In this document: piece after piece, positions 1-12,306 of the stretch
Layout of the letters: each line of letters starts with the position of its first letter
How positions within the stretch are numbered: position 1 is the stretch's first letter
Assembly: GCF_000003815.2 (NCBI RefSeq)
Contig: NC_049981.1
Location: forward strand, 19,202,583-19,266,582
Direction of reading: 5' to 3'
DNA: 64,000 nucleotides
Source of the DNA: Branchiostoma floridae
Taxonomy: Eukaryota; Chordata; Leptocardii; Amphioxiformes; Branchiostomatidae
Notes under the pieces: model-generated
The model's input: only the letters and a program-made list of their open reading frames with translations
What the model was told of the DNA's origin: nothing
The model's database searches: none
Made by a program: the position numbers and the translations under genes

Positions 1-218
1 GAAGAATGGCCATACATGTAGATATAGCTCTATAAGCAAGAAAAACAGTGTTACTCATAGTTGTGAGCCCTGATTTCAACCACTCTTTGTGTTCTAAAAG
101 AAACCTTTAAACAAGACAAGAGTAAGCTTTTCCATGAAAAATGGTAGCAACAGCTTTGTGGAGTGTGTTGTGTTTTGCAGTATTTACAATTTATGTGACC
201 GTTGCCTTTTATTTACAG

Positions 219-3200
219 ATGGAAGCCTTGCATCATACCAGAGAGTAGAGAGGCTTGACTGTAAGTCATGTGTCATTGTTCATCAATATACACTGATGTC
301 TATGTTTGTCTTCAAGTTCCGACAGTATGATTTGTGATAATGTCAGATTACAGGCACAACTCTCATAACAACATACGTTGTGCACAAGAGTGTGGCAACC
401 TATACTAAATCTTTATGAGCCCAAGTGCTATCTACCATTGAAAATTCATGACCCTAGCATGTCCACAACACGAGATATTAAAACTGAAAATTCTATTGCA
501 GTACCACAGGAACCTACCAGGTGGTCCATAATCAAATTCACCCTTCATTTTGCCAGTACCTATCCACAGATATCAATGATTCATACACAGCTTACAAAAG
601 GCACAGAAAACATGAACTTCTTGTGTTCCACTGAAACTGGATGTTATTGAACATCTAAAATGTATTGTTCTCTCCCAATACAGACCATGTGCCGCGGCCT
701 TTGGTCCTGCTGGGCCCTGTGTGGGAGGCCGTGGCAGACAAACTGGTACTGGATAACACAGACAGGTTCACCAAGTGTGTGCCAGGTAAGTACAGCCCTA
801 ACTCTTTCACTGCCTCATCCTTCCACCTCTTTCTCAAAATATCTCCAAATTGTTTGTTTATCGGGTATACAGCAATAAAAGGTGTGTATCCACTGAATGC
901 AATGGTACAGCCTAATTTGGTGTATAAGACCTAAACAATGTTTCATTTCAATCCCAGAGGTGATGAAGGTTTCTCCCCAGTCCATGGAGAAGGGTCTCAC
1001 CGACAACATCTTTGTGGATTTCCGGCGCCGCGGCAGCTCCTTTGAATGCACCACGGCTGCAGCAGTGAAGGAGATCTGTGAAAGGGTGATTTTGTTTCTT
1101 TCTTTGTATTGTTTACCTGGTAAACTGCACCAAGGCATTTCACAACAGTTTTGTACTGAAGAGTACAAGCTGCATATTCGGACAGATTTATTTGATGCAC
1201 TCCCTACTGTTGATATTATTTTGGTGGGGACGTGCTTGAGGTGTGGCTGTTCTCAAACACGAGACCTCCATTTTATGTCCTATCTGAGAAACATCCCAAG
1301 CAGGTACTCCTAGTTTACACCTGAGTTGAGTGAGGAAAGTGCACAGCTTTTGGACATGTGAGGGATTTGACGTCAATACCTCCAGGCTCTGAGTCAACAA
1401 CCCCATGGCCACTGTGCCATCTCATCGGTGTACTGATGCAGTATTTCCTATGAAGATCACTAGGTGGTGCAGATGTACGAACAAAAAAACATATGGGGAT
1501 GGGATGTTGTCATGAACTGCCATTTTGCATTGTGCTACACTGTATATGCATCTGTGTATGAAAAGCTGCCATGGCAACATGTAAACACTAATTAGTCTGG
1601 GAACTGCCATAACCCATAACAAGTCATAGATTGGCTTCTGCCATCACAAGGCACGATCAGAGGATGCCTTACCACATCTTGGAATAAACTGAACTCAAAC
1701 ACATCTAGAATGGAACATTTTAAAGTAGCAAAATGCCACATGTTGTTATATTATTCAACCAGCACATGATAGCATGATTATATTTTGAGACAGTATATAT
1801 GTTTTATAGCATTATACCTAATAATAGGTGTGTAAGGTGCCGGTAACTCCTGAAGTTCATCCAGTCACTAATGAAAAACAGCAATGAAAAGTAGCAAATG
1901 CTGTCTGAAATGTCGGACCGTTTGAAAAATCATATGCAGTTGCTTGAGTAATTATCATTTGGCACATCTTAATACTTGGATGTCTAACCTTCACTGACAA
2001 ATTAATTTTATTTTTGTTACATTTACAGTAGCATATTGCTCTCCAGAATCCTTTTGTAGGGCTTTGAACTTCCAATTTGATGTGTTTTAAATGGTATTTG
2101 ATATATTTTTAGGCAGTATTGGTAATGTGAATGATTTTAGATGTCTTAGTAAAGTTCAATATGTTGTGAATGTCAGAGCAATTTAGGGACCCTATTAGTC
2201 TGTTCAGCTGTGAGTACCAAATATAATCCATTATTATCAAGCCCATGACACTTAAAAAGATGTGTGTCTAAAAGCTTCTCCATGTATTCTTGTAATCTAA
2301 CTGTACTATCCTCTTCCCTTACAGAGTCGCCACTCTATCCTAGACATAGACATACTGGCCATTGAGCGGCTGCACCGCCTGCAGCTATATCCCATAGTAC
2401 TCTTCATGAAGTGGAAGGGCGCCAAGCAGATCAGGTGCATAATACCAAACCTTCTAACAACTAACATGTCAAACTGTGCATGAATCTTGTCACTACAGAT
2501 AGTTGACACTTTTGGTCTATAAAGTAAGTTTTTTTCTTGGTTCTCAGATTAATTTGTGGCTTGGGCTGTCAAATTGAAGCTACACTAAATATATTCTGTG
2601 ATAAACCCCTTGCTTCCATTGTAATGCATCATTTTAGTTACATTTTTATGTCTCTTGAGAAGAACAAATTATTTTCTTGTAGAAAGGCATTTATGAATAA
2701 TGTATGTTGTTGCTTCCAAATATCAGTACCCATTCAATTGAATATTTTATATGGGTGCGATTGTCTTAACTTGATAGCTTGAAGGGTTATGAATGTTGCA
2801 TTATCAGTAGGACTTGACGTTTGTTATTCAGTTAAAGATCTTGACTGTACTTCATGTGTACATCCCCCAGGCAATGATCTGGGCCCCATTGTGAAGCTCG
2901 TTCTCGTTGAAACATGCAAAATGCTGTTTCTAGTCTTTATGACTGGATAAGAGCCAAATTACGGGCACCATCATAGCTTTCTTCATTTTTCTATACTTAA
3001 TATGTTTTATATAAAATGCACCACAACATCAGTATTGGTTGATGGCTTGGAAGAAATTATAGGTATGGTAGGATTCCTTCTCCTAAAAAGTCGCTGTGGA
3101 AACATGCAAAATTAAAAAAGCAGTTTAAAACATGACTAATTCTTGGTTGGCTGGTATAGCAAGCTAGTCTGGCTTTCTGACAGATCTGGTCAGATCGCTA

Positions 3201-4949
3201 TTGTCGCGGTGTATATTTGAGCCTTTATGTAGTTGAGATTTAATAGAGATGTTGAATTTTATGTATAATTCTGTCAAGTTGTATGATACTTGGAAAATAC
3301 GCTTATTTCGCAAATTTATTGGTTTGTCTTGGCTTGTTTGAATTACTATAACAGCTATGAAGTCAATGATGGGTAAGAAGCTGAATTCTATCATTGAACC
3401 ATAACAAGCCTACTCTTAGTCACTGTTCAAAATTTCACTTTGTTGTCCATTTAATCGTAAAAAAAGAGTATGAATAAGTTGATAAGTAATGTGTAGTATT
3501 TTGGGGTCAATATCCAACCATAGACTATACAATGGTTACATTTATGTATGAATAGGTAAATAAGTAATGTTTAATGTTGTCAACATTGTGCAAGCTCAAT
3601 AGAAGAATTTCATTGATTTAGCATGTAGACTAGAAATGTGATGATGAGAATGTGAATATCTGCAGCTGTTGAAATAATTGCAGTTGCATGCTATTTCCTG
3701 CTGGCCTGCTCAGGGCTGTCTCCAGCTTTATTTTTTTTATATAACTCATTGTTTAGGAGCAATTGTTGTTAACTTTTGTCATATCTGTCATTTTTAACTT
3801 ATGAAAATACCTTTTCATGAATTTCATGTAATAAAAAGTGTTTTCTGGGCTGTAGGGAGACAAAGGACCCCAGATTCCTGAGGGAGAAGTTGACCAATAA
3901 GCAGGCTCGGGAGATGTTTGAGGAAGGGCAGAGGCTGGAGCAGGACTTCAGCAGATACTTCACTGGTTGGTTCAGCCACTATTGTTGTTGTTGTTATTGT
4001 TGTTCACATTGTAGTGCCTAGTGGCACTTAGGTCAGCAAGTTTCCCTCATGTTTCTGTAGCAGGGTATATTTTTACTGGAAGGGGTTTCTGGCCCTACCC
4101 CTTAGGGGCACCTCCTCAAACACAGGACCCCCATTTTTTGTTCCTTCTAGTAACTGAAAGACAGGTGCAGCCCCAACCGAGATGCCCATCCCAGCATTTG
4201 AATCGGATTTGAACAAGTAATTGGAACCAGGAGCTCAACTGTGCTCAGGTTGCTACCAGTTGAGCCACAGGGACATCCGTTCCACCCCTGAGCTGAGGGG
4301 GATGCTAATCTAATTGCCTATTGTTGGTTGGCAGGCCAACCAGTAGGGACAGTTGGAATTTTGATTCTTGTATTGATTCTTTAATAAATGGTCAACCGAT
4401 CCAATCCCTTGGTGAAAAATGATCCATGACAGAAGTAATACGAATAGGTACTTAAAGGAAAGGAAAGCAATTCTGCCTTTGTTTGAGTTCAAAGTCATGT
4501 GCAATATGGAATAAAAAGAAAATATCAATAAAAGAAATGTATGTCGTCTTGTATGATTTGTGTTAAATTTTGGCTTTAGGGCCAAATTGCATTCTCTGTA
4601 CTCATTATTTTATTGAGAGGTTCCTGTTTGAATGTTGTATTAAAAAGGTAATTTCCCAGTATTTTGCATGATAGCTATGCTGTTTAATTTCCTGTTACGA
4701 TGTTTGCATTATTAAGGTTCTTTGTACACAGCCGATAACAATTACCTACTGTCATTTTTAATAGAACTGAAGATGGGCACCACCACTATGCTTCTGATCA
4801 AGATGCTTGAGTGGAATAAACTTAACCTTGATGTTTTCTTTTCAGCCAATATTGCTGGGGGCTCCCTGACGTCCATGTGTGAACAGATCAGGATCATTGT
4901 GGATCAAGAACAGAACAAGACTTTGTGGATCCCATCAGGCTCTCTCTAA
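219..4949 (+). CDS. DLG5: DLG5 (discs large homologue 5), 3' end, six exons, 5' part outside window
   Basis: DLG5 is a MAGUK scaffold at cell junctions and the cytoplasmic face of the membrane. Visible exons: 219-260, 684-785, 958-1085, 2325-2434, 3856-3965 and 4846-4949 (TAA). All junctions are GT-AG and the reading frame stays open across them (about 197 residues). The first exon (GSLASYQRVERLD) is the link after the SH3/HOOK region. The next starts the guanylate-kinase-like domain with RPLVLLGP. The end, QNKTLWIPSGSL, matches the DLG5 C-terminus as I remember it (..NKVLWIP.CPL), which separates it from DLG1-4. The ATP-binding P-loop is degenerate (GPVWEAVADKL, no GxGK), so the domain is expected to be a protein-binding pseudo-kinase, as is usual for MAGUKs. 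The protein starts upstream of the window; the SH3, PDZ and coiled-coil parts are not seen. Confidence 0.93.
1190..1420 (-). repeat. Degenerate tRNA-derived SINE in a DLG5 intron
   Basis: Read on the minus strand, the right end gives TGGCACAGTGG, a good match to the Pol III A box, followed by a weak B-box-like GACGTCAAATCC and a body that includes an ATGGAGGTCTCGTGTTTGAG stretch resembling the SINE body near 4.1 kb. It is too decayed to be a tRNA gene. It lies in the intron between the second and third guanylate-kinase-domain exons. Boundaries are approximate. Confidence 0.45.
3712..3850 (+). repeat. 5' part of an AGGGCTGTC-ended MITE, abutting a DLG5 splice acceptor
   Basis: Starts with AGGGCTGTCTCCAGCTTT, the same end seen at 32714 and 6778 and, more diverged, at 39340 and 57434. 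The internal CTCATTGTTTAGG is shared with the 32714 copy. The matching 3' end is missing or decayed, and the element runs up to the 3' splice site of the exon at 3856, so the polypyrimidine tract region is probably transposon-derived. Confidence 0.55.
4013..4276 (-). repeat. tRNA-derived SINE, DLG5 last intron
   Basis: On the minus strand the head reads TGGCTCAACTGGTAGCA (A box) and, further on, GTTCAAATCC (B box), then a body of about 190 bp. The same family appears at 15896-16757, where it shares the head (GAGCCACAGGGACATCC on the + strand), the GCAGCCCCAAC block and the CAGCAAGTTTCCCT-type tail. This is a SINE rather than a functional tRNA: the acceptor stem does not pair. Confidence 0.75.
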
Positions 4950-5122
4950 ACATGTCTAGGGCATGCTGGGTAACTGCCATATCAGCAAAGAATTCTAGGA
5001 AAGGTATCAAGTTGTGACTAAGGCAAAACTTACAGTGTCTTAGTATAGCAGGCATGCTGACCCTTTTATGATGTTGAAAAGTCACGCATCAAAAACATTC
5101 AGCAGTTTGTTTCTGGACTAAC

Positions 5123-5325
5123 AATAAAAAACTATGACTGCATGCCCACAGGCACAAGGAGAAGTCCTAACAAGCATTTTGAAGATTGATGAAAGAGTCC
5201 TCTTGTTAAATTCACTATGAATGGTAAGGTTTGTCTCTGCTCCTTAGAATCAGCCTTTACGTATGTATATTTTATGGCCATAACTGACACTCTAGGGCTA
5301 GATTCTTTGTGTAAAAAAAAATAAA
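5123..5325 (+). terminator. Candidate DLG5 poly(A) signals
   Basis: Two AATAAA hexamers lie at 5123-5128 and 5320-5325, 174 and 371 bases after the DLG5 stop codon. They are the first canonical signals downstream of the stop. Cleavage sites cannot be placed from sequence alone. Confidence 0.45.
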
Positions 5326-6777
5326 ACTGTAAGAAATTACAACTTTGTTAAGAAATATTGTTGCTGGCACTGGCTGCTTTGAAAGGAGCAATACAGAAAT
5401 TTATGTGATATTTTATTCTAATATGAAGTAGTTTTAAATGACGGACAGTACTGATTGTTGTTCATGTCACATTGTGAGTCAGCAGCTCGTGAACTGCGAG
5501 TCTGGCTGTCATACACAAAGAGCCTTTGGCACAAGAAGCAATTATAGGCTGGGTTTGATGACAGACAATTATGGATGAATGTTGGCAAGGTGACCCTTGG
5601 TAACTGTCACCATGGATACCAGATATTTTAAGAATAGAGGCTCCTGTATGGTAAGCGCTCATAGTTAGTCTTGCTCTAAGCCACTGTTACTTTGAGTCTA
5701 TTTGAGAGTGTGCTACAAACACACATTGTTATCAAGTTTGTAGCGCTTTACATCTTCAAAAAATTAAAAAAGAAAACTTACTTTTATAGAGATTCAGATT
5801 GTAATGCTATCCACAGACATTTTTTGCTATGTACATTTTGTAATTTCCTTCCAATGTGAACCAAGATGTTAAGAAATATTTAAAAGACTAATTGGATCCT
5901 CGAAATCAATTCCAAGTCACTACAATCATTTATTTTGTAGATTGTTTGGCATTTTCAGATGTTTTCTTACACAACTCTGTCTAAAAATAAGTAAAATGTT
6001 TCTGAGTGAAAACAATGAGAAGGATACAGTATTTGTGTGTGGAACGAATTGTATCAGATGCCCTCAATTGCACACACATACCATCTGTCTCAAAGTGTTG
6101 AATGACTCCCAACATTTGGCAGGGCTGTGCAGACACCTGAGAATTTGCTAGTAGATACTGGCCTGAATGAAACATTCCAAATTGTGGCAGATGAGGCAAG
6201 CCCTTGCATAGTATTGCATACATGAATACACAATGTTTAGTTAACTCAATTATAGACTAATCAATCAGGTCCTAATGTTTCAAACCAATTGAGAAACATT
6301 TTTTTATGTGTGTCCCTTAAGTGGGGCCCAAAGTTGTTGGAAATGGCTCAACAAATTTTCTTTAAATCTTCCAAATGTTACAGAAACTGACAAAAAGAGC
6401 ACTATTAACTTACTTTAGGGAATCAAAGTCAATTGCTATCCACAATTCATTGTAATCTTATGTGATAATCATAACTTTGTGAAGGTCCTATATTTGCAAC
6501 ATCTTAAGGACTACAATGCCAAAATGTTTGGTAGTATCATTTGAACTTTAGCAGTGACTTTTGAATACCAGTGACTTGGAACTGATTGTAAATCAAGGGA
6601 AGCAAAAATGTGTACAACATGATGTTCACTTGAGTGAGGATGTCTTCAGATGGAAGTATTGCGCAGGATTGTGCAGTACAACCTTTTCTGTCCTTTTTGA
6701 CAAGGGTATCTCTCTACCCGACCTAGGTCTCTCTGTCCACTGTCCTGTCAGTGTAGTGGTTCAGATGAATGCAGCCA

Positions 6778-7091
6778 AGGGCTGTCTCCAGCTTTTACAT
6801 TGTTGTCAGCCCCACTCACTTTTACCCATGGCAGGCCTTGGAAGGCATTAACCATGATGATTAATGGTTTTGCATTGCAAAGGAAAAGACAAATTTGATT
6901 CAGTTGGAATTTGAAAGCCAATGGTGTTCATTTTTAGTCTTAATTCTGTGATTTTCAGATGACAAAAATACATTTTGTCTGTTTCATGTCATGAATTTCA
7001 GATATTTTGCACGGACGGGGTAATTTTTTTTTCATTCCCAACAAGCAAATTTCAATGCTGGATTGTAGGGACAGGTCTTGGAGACAGCCCT
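6778..7091 (+). repeat. AGGGCTGTC-ended MITE, complete, 314 bp
   Basis: Begins AGGGCTGTCTCCAGC and ends TTGGAGACAGCCCT, an inverted pair of about 14 bases. The right part holds GGGACAGGTC next to the terminal repeat, as at 39340-39524 and, in reverse, 57434-57629. No coding capacity. No clear target-site duplication could be read. The extra length compared with the other copies (185-196 bp) suggests an internal insertion. Confidence 0.7.
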
Positions 7092-10000
7092 GTCTCTGTC
7101 ACAGACACAGGTATTCTTAGACATGGAGTATGTAGTAGTTACTAGTAATGTTAGGGCCAAGTGTGTTTCAAACTTGTTTTGCCACATCTGGCATCTCACA
7201 TGAAGGTCTAGCCTGGATGCCAGACCCCCATGCAAGGCAATACCAATCCCTTTGGCTGGGAGAAAAACATACGTCCTGCTCCCAAAGTTGGCACCGTTCC
7301 CCAGTTGACAAGCTGTTGCTTGGGGTCTAACTCGGGTGCCTTTGGAAAAAAATTCTCAGGTGCATTTTGGCCCTGGGGCCAAGGAGTTGTCCTGTGCAGG
7401 CCCTAGAAACAGTCTGGCATCCAAGCTAATGCAGGTCCATGTAGAGCTGCAGATGTCAATCAGAGACATGTTGCTTGAAACAAGTTCCTGTGCAGAGAGG
7501 GAGGAGGCCCCTTCTGCGTGCGCCAAAAAGTGAACAATGTCACCATCTTCATTGTCATTCATGTTAACAAACATTACAACTACAAGTATTTTATAGCAAA
7601 AACTAATTACTATTACCTTGTCATAAGGATCCACCAGTATATGTAAACTTCACATTCTTTGATTTCACCATTGCAGAAATCCTCCCCTTTCCCACTTTGT
7701 CGCAGGAACAGCACACTACTGTACATGTACGGGCCTGTGAAGGTGGTAGATCTACTAGATGTAACAAGAGTATCTTGTACAGGCTAAAATGGATGTTGAG
7801 TCAGACAAGACAAGTTTTTAGAGTTCTTTATGTCAGGCTAGAAAGTAGTTTTGGCTCACTGTGATGTAAAGGAAAATGCGACAAAAGGAAAATAATTATC
7901 ATAAATGTGAATTTCAGCTATTGTGTGCAGAAAGTTTGGGGAAAAGTTACCCAAGAAAACATAATTTACAATGTAACATGGTGGAAAAATGAACATATGA
8001 TTGATATGAATGAAAAAAAATTACCATTCCTGGATAATAACAAACTGAGTATATTTGACAGACACTCTCAGACCAACTTCTAGATTCACATCAGGTTGTA
8101 GTTCTGTCGACTGTTTCTATTTCAAGGTTATGAAATTACACCAGCCAGCATTTGAATTGATTGCCTTCAGATATGTTATCATTGCTTCGATACTGAATAC
8201 AGTCTGATTTATTCCTTGCTCATGTGCTTACTGCTGTATGCAATATTTCTTGTCTGATATGGCCACAATGGTGTTTTGACCATAGTTAGGTCTTCAAAAC
8301 TGGCTTGGAATATTATATGAAATAGTCATCTCAATGTGTATCATAATGTTTGCATTGCATTGATTGTCTTGTTGCTTCTACTTTGCCTTAGCCATCAACT
8401 GCCTTCTGTGTTGAAAAGAATTGTTGCATGTTAATTTTAATCTGCACTAACATTCTGGTGGGTTGTTCACAATGGAATGCTCCCATTACTTGCTAATCAT
8501 TCAACCTTGCGTAAGCCTGGGTACTGGACATGCACTCTTCCTGTATACAAATTTAACTTGTGCATTGTTATGTGTCCATGAAAAACTCACCCTCCAAGTC
8601 ACCTGCTGTATATCTTCAGACCTATGTATCATCTTCCTGACATAGCTGAAAAATGTATCTTACAAAGAAGAGAACCCTGTACACATAAGGTTGTGCAAGG
8701 GGGTTCAAAGTTTTATTTTTGTAGATGTCTTTTTATAGTGTATGTCCCCCTATGGAGGATTTTGGTGTATCAAAATCCCCCAAGCTGGAAAGAGTGCATA
8801 TCACAGGTGCCTAGCGAACCTCCCAACACACTAGTGTTGTAGTAAGAAGTTTGGTACTAATGCCAACTCAATAATCCAGCAAGTTAAAGATCCTATCTGC
8901 ATGGAAATAGAACGTGCCATTGAGATGGGTGAGGTAGCCATGTTGAATGATATATATGTGTATAGTGGTGATATTGATTAATACCGCTAGTTCTAACAAT
9001 GAAAGCGTGTTTTGATTGGACTGATATGTATATAGAGATGTTCTTGTTTTGTCGCCCTGTGTTTATGTAGATCTCTATTGAGTTTTTGAATCGAAGAGTA
9101 ATGTTACAGTGTGGGTGCCTGAGCGTTTGTTTTGTTGAATGTGCTGCTGTGACTCGTGAACTGCTTACCATGCACAAACAAGTGGCAAATAAAAGTACTT
9201 TTGTCATGAAAGTGTGTGCTGGTGTTTTTCTTGAGGCTAGTTGGTTTAGGATAGCCCTATGTTCCAACACCCCAAAATGTATGTTTTGTCACCTTGTTGT
9301 TAGGGTTAGGGGGTTCAAAACATACAGGGGTTGGAAAATGGGTGTAAGCAGTCAGTCTGTTTTACCTTCCAATAATCAGAAATGATAGCCATGAGCCAGA
9401 TGCTGAAGACATAAACAAAATGTATGCATTGATTCTGGAAAGATGTTTGTGAAGCCAAGGAGATCCAGTGTTATTAAATTGATGCTGGATTTTGTATTCT
9501 AAAAGCTGCTGATGCTATTACAAAGATTCTATATTTCCGTACACAAGGTAATGCTCTTACGAACAAGCTTTTGATCAATCCTCTGATCCTTCTCAAGAAG
9601 AAATGACCCTTATGACACTGTCATGACATTATTGCTATGTCATCTCCAGCTGTCAAATAATGGAACTGGTGGTACGCATTGCGGTTAAAACATCCCTATC
9701 GTATTCCTATCGCCACCGATAGCTGCCTCCCTTGTGAAGGGAGAAATAAATCCCAGCCACTACTATCCCTCCGACCGAAAGCTGCTTCAACACGAAATGC
9801 TTGCTCTGTATGTTGAATTAGAGGGGTTAGGTTTCAAATTTAGAAGAATGAAACAACTTAAGCCTTACCAAAAAAAGGCATGCAGGCCCCCATGTTAGCA
9901 GGTATTGTATTTGGCCAGCTCTATGGAAGATACAGTTAGATCTTTGACTAAAAAGACATCTGACATAAACAAAATGTATGCATGCAATGTCGTCTAAGTG

Positions 10001-10685
10001 TAAAATTGTTAGCATTTTGGGATTTAATACAGTGTATGTGGCTAATGTGTAACGTATGAAAAGATAATGATTGTTCTGCAATTTTCTAAGATTTCCACTG
10101 GTTTAAAGCGAATTTTCACATATTTCAGGACCTTTTATTTAATAGGTGAAAGCTTTCATAATTTAATAGTCCAGACTTTTGGTAAGACCGTGGAAAAGGG
10201 CGAATGTGTGGTGTGGTCTGGCAGCCCCAATAGTAAACTGGATGGCACAAAGGCTACAGATGAGAGGGTCTGCATGGGCATCTTGACAATGGGTGTCCTG
10301 ACAACGCTTTACACTGAATTCAAAAGAAAATCCTAAATATTACTCTAAAATTAGGGAAGGCAATTTCTTAAAATGTGGTTACCTCATTTTGAATAAGATG
10401 GCTTTTCTTACAAAGTACGGGAAATCAAAATAGGCTGCCTACGCCTTACGGAAAAGTGCATGCAGATATTGGGCCATCAAAGGAAGAGGGGTCAGAGTGT
10501 GCCTCATATCTGGGATGCCTTGCTGTCTATCCATCCCATGAATGGATGGTGGCCTACTGGTGATGAATGGTAATTTGAGTTGGGCATCTGTTGGTGACAA
10601 ACAGTAGAAACATGTGTCACTCTGTAGCTATGGCCACCCAGTACCCAGCCTTTTTCATGAGGATCTCCATGGGGGTTGTTACTTA

Positions 10686-10800
10686 GGTCACACCAATTTA
10701 ATTTGTTGGTTCTCGGATTTCCCGACCCATTTTCTTCCGATTTGGAAAAAAAAAAAAATTAGTCCCAAGAAAAATAATATAGGTTTTGCTATTGCAGACC
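10686..10800 (+). repeat. Left end of the GGCCACACC-family MITE, truncated
   Basis: Begins GGTCACACCAATTTAATTT after a TTA at 10683-10685, and continues with CGGATTTCCCGACCCATTTT, shared with the copy at 50652-51012 (AGATTTCCTGACCCAATTTT). The right terminal repeat expected some 360 bp later is absent; that place is occupied by another element starting at 10980. Confidence 0.6.
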
Positions 10801-10979
10801 TTTAAAAAACCCGATTCCAGGGGCACATACTGCTGATAAACCAAATTGAATCAGAGCGCTTATTTGCAGTCACATGATCAGAACAGTGGTATAAAATCAA
10901 AGGAAGAGATTCATTGGATAAATCATGCCATGAAAAGCTGAAAACATGACTACTTATCTTGTTTTTTTGTGTTATATAA

Positions 10980-11750
10980 GGCCATGTTGATTTCATTATA
11001 TGGATGACATCCTCCGGGAACTCCAAAACTGATGCGAGCGAGCGAATAAAAAAAAGTTCGGCCAAAAAAAAAAGTTGCCTTCAGTATACTATAAAATCAA
11101 AGTGGCCAGGAAGGTTGAACATAGGACTAAACACACATAGTATGGTATACCAACAGTTAGGTGTAGGGACCAGTACATCATACGGGTGCAAAACATTTTT
11201 TTCTTCTTGGACCAATCCGAAAAAAACAGACCTGAAAAAAAACAGAGGAACAGGTTTCGCCAATTACAAAATGGACACACTATATCGGAAGCCATTTGGG
11301 GTCTAACCGGGGGGCCAAGAAGACAACAAGAGCGAAGTCAAGTAGAGTGTAGTCAATTGCACCAAGTTTCTACAGTCAAAGGTACAGAGACAGTTAGCCT
11401 TTATTACATGGAGAAGGGATTTTAAAATGCAGTGGGAGTCCAATAATCCACCAAACAGATTCCTTTGTAGCAAAATTGACCAATTACCATTGTTTTGAGT
11501 ATTGCCAGTTCTCAAGTTTCCACAGACAATCAATTCCAGGTTCATGTCCGGACCTGGAAATTTCTGTACTGGTACCTCCCCCAACCAACAATAGATTTTT
11601 TTTCTTTCTGTCCTTTCACATCTTATTCTTTGACTTTAGATTCATCTTGGCATTCTATGGCATTAGTTATCTGTTTTCTGATACTTTTTTTTCAATCTAC
11701 GGAATATTTGTGCTCATTCTACAGTTAACGTTAATCAAATCAACGTGGCC
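10980..11750 (+). mobile_element. GGCCATGTTG-family non-autonomous DNA transposon, 771 bp, TAA target site
   Basis: Ends are GGCCATGTTGATTT at the left and the inverse AATCAAATCAACGTGGCC at the right, each flanked by TAA (10977-10979 and 11751-11753). Nearly the whole interior repeats the element at 40622-41851. Compared with that copy it lacks the nested 359-bp insert, leaving an intact TTA at 11636-11638, and has lost about 100 bp beside the right end. The open frames of 60-100 codons inside are not conserved coding sequence. Flank and end type suggest PIF/Harbinger. Confidence 0.8.
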
Positions 11751-11829
11751 TAAGTTGTGACAAGTCAAAAGGTGACTGACAGCTTCCCATAAAATTCCTT
11801 CCTTTACTGAATGAAATTGCAATACATGA

Positions 11830-12306
11830 AGGAAGTCTGCACCTGCTGTTCGCGCTTGGAACTTCCAAATGACTGGTAAACCCACCTGTCGGCTATCGCC
11901 TTTCTTCGGATCGGATCGGTTTTCTTCGGCAAATTCCGGTAAATCTCACGAAAAATGCCGAATATCTCCTTTTGTTCTGTGTATCCCTGAGCAGACTCAA
12001 AAAATAGTGCCATCAACGAAATCGTATATCATAGGTACTGCACTTTTCCATACGAATAGAAATTTATTTACAGAAGATTTTGTTTTTAAATTCTATCTTT
12101 TTGCTGAGATTGGATAACGACAGCGATAACGAAAGGCATAACTGGAAAGAGAAGTCAAGGGAGCGGATTTATTTTAGTTTTAATGAGCGTGGTGTGGCGG
12201 TTCCTCAGGTATAAGCCACGTGGTTTGGGTCATTTCGGAGCATTCCACCTCTTTTGCATTTGGTGAAGGACTGAAGCTAACCGCTACCGGCAAAACCTGA
12301 ACAAAA
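11830..12306 (+). promoter_or_regulatory. Probable promoter and 5' UTR of the cyclophilin gene
   Basis: Sequence upstream of the cyclophilin ATG turns richer in CpG (for example around 11885-11945 and 12120-12290) compared with the AT-rich DNA before it. No TATA box is convincing. An in-frame TGA at 12298-12300 sits three codons before the ATG, so this stretch is not coding and rules out an N-terminal targeting extension from this exon. The transcription start is not defined. Confidence 0.4.

Larger units (their letters stand above)
4950..11830. other. DLG5 3' UTR and intergenic DNA, AT-rich, no supported gene
   Basis: Open frames here are short (at most 125 codons), lack splice context and resemble no family I recognise. 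The stretch holds the DLG5 3' UTR, one complete AGGGCTGTC element (6778-7091), a truncated GGCC-type element (10686) and one full GGCC-type element (10980-11750). A short direct repeat, GACATAAACAAAATGTATGC, occurs near 9410 and again near 9962. I see nothing else in it. Confidence 0.6.

Noticed and set aside
897-1313. 138-codon frame as one exon
   Set aside because: Only 958-1085 fits the DLG5 frame and splice sites; the rest is intron and SINE.
11186-11760. Overlapping 77-100 codon frames, also found at 40701-41135
   Set aside because: Conserved between two places only because both are copies of one MITE; frames are shifted by small indels, so there is no coding constraint.
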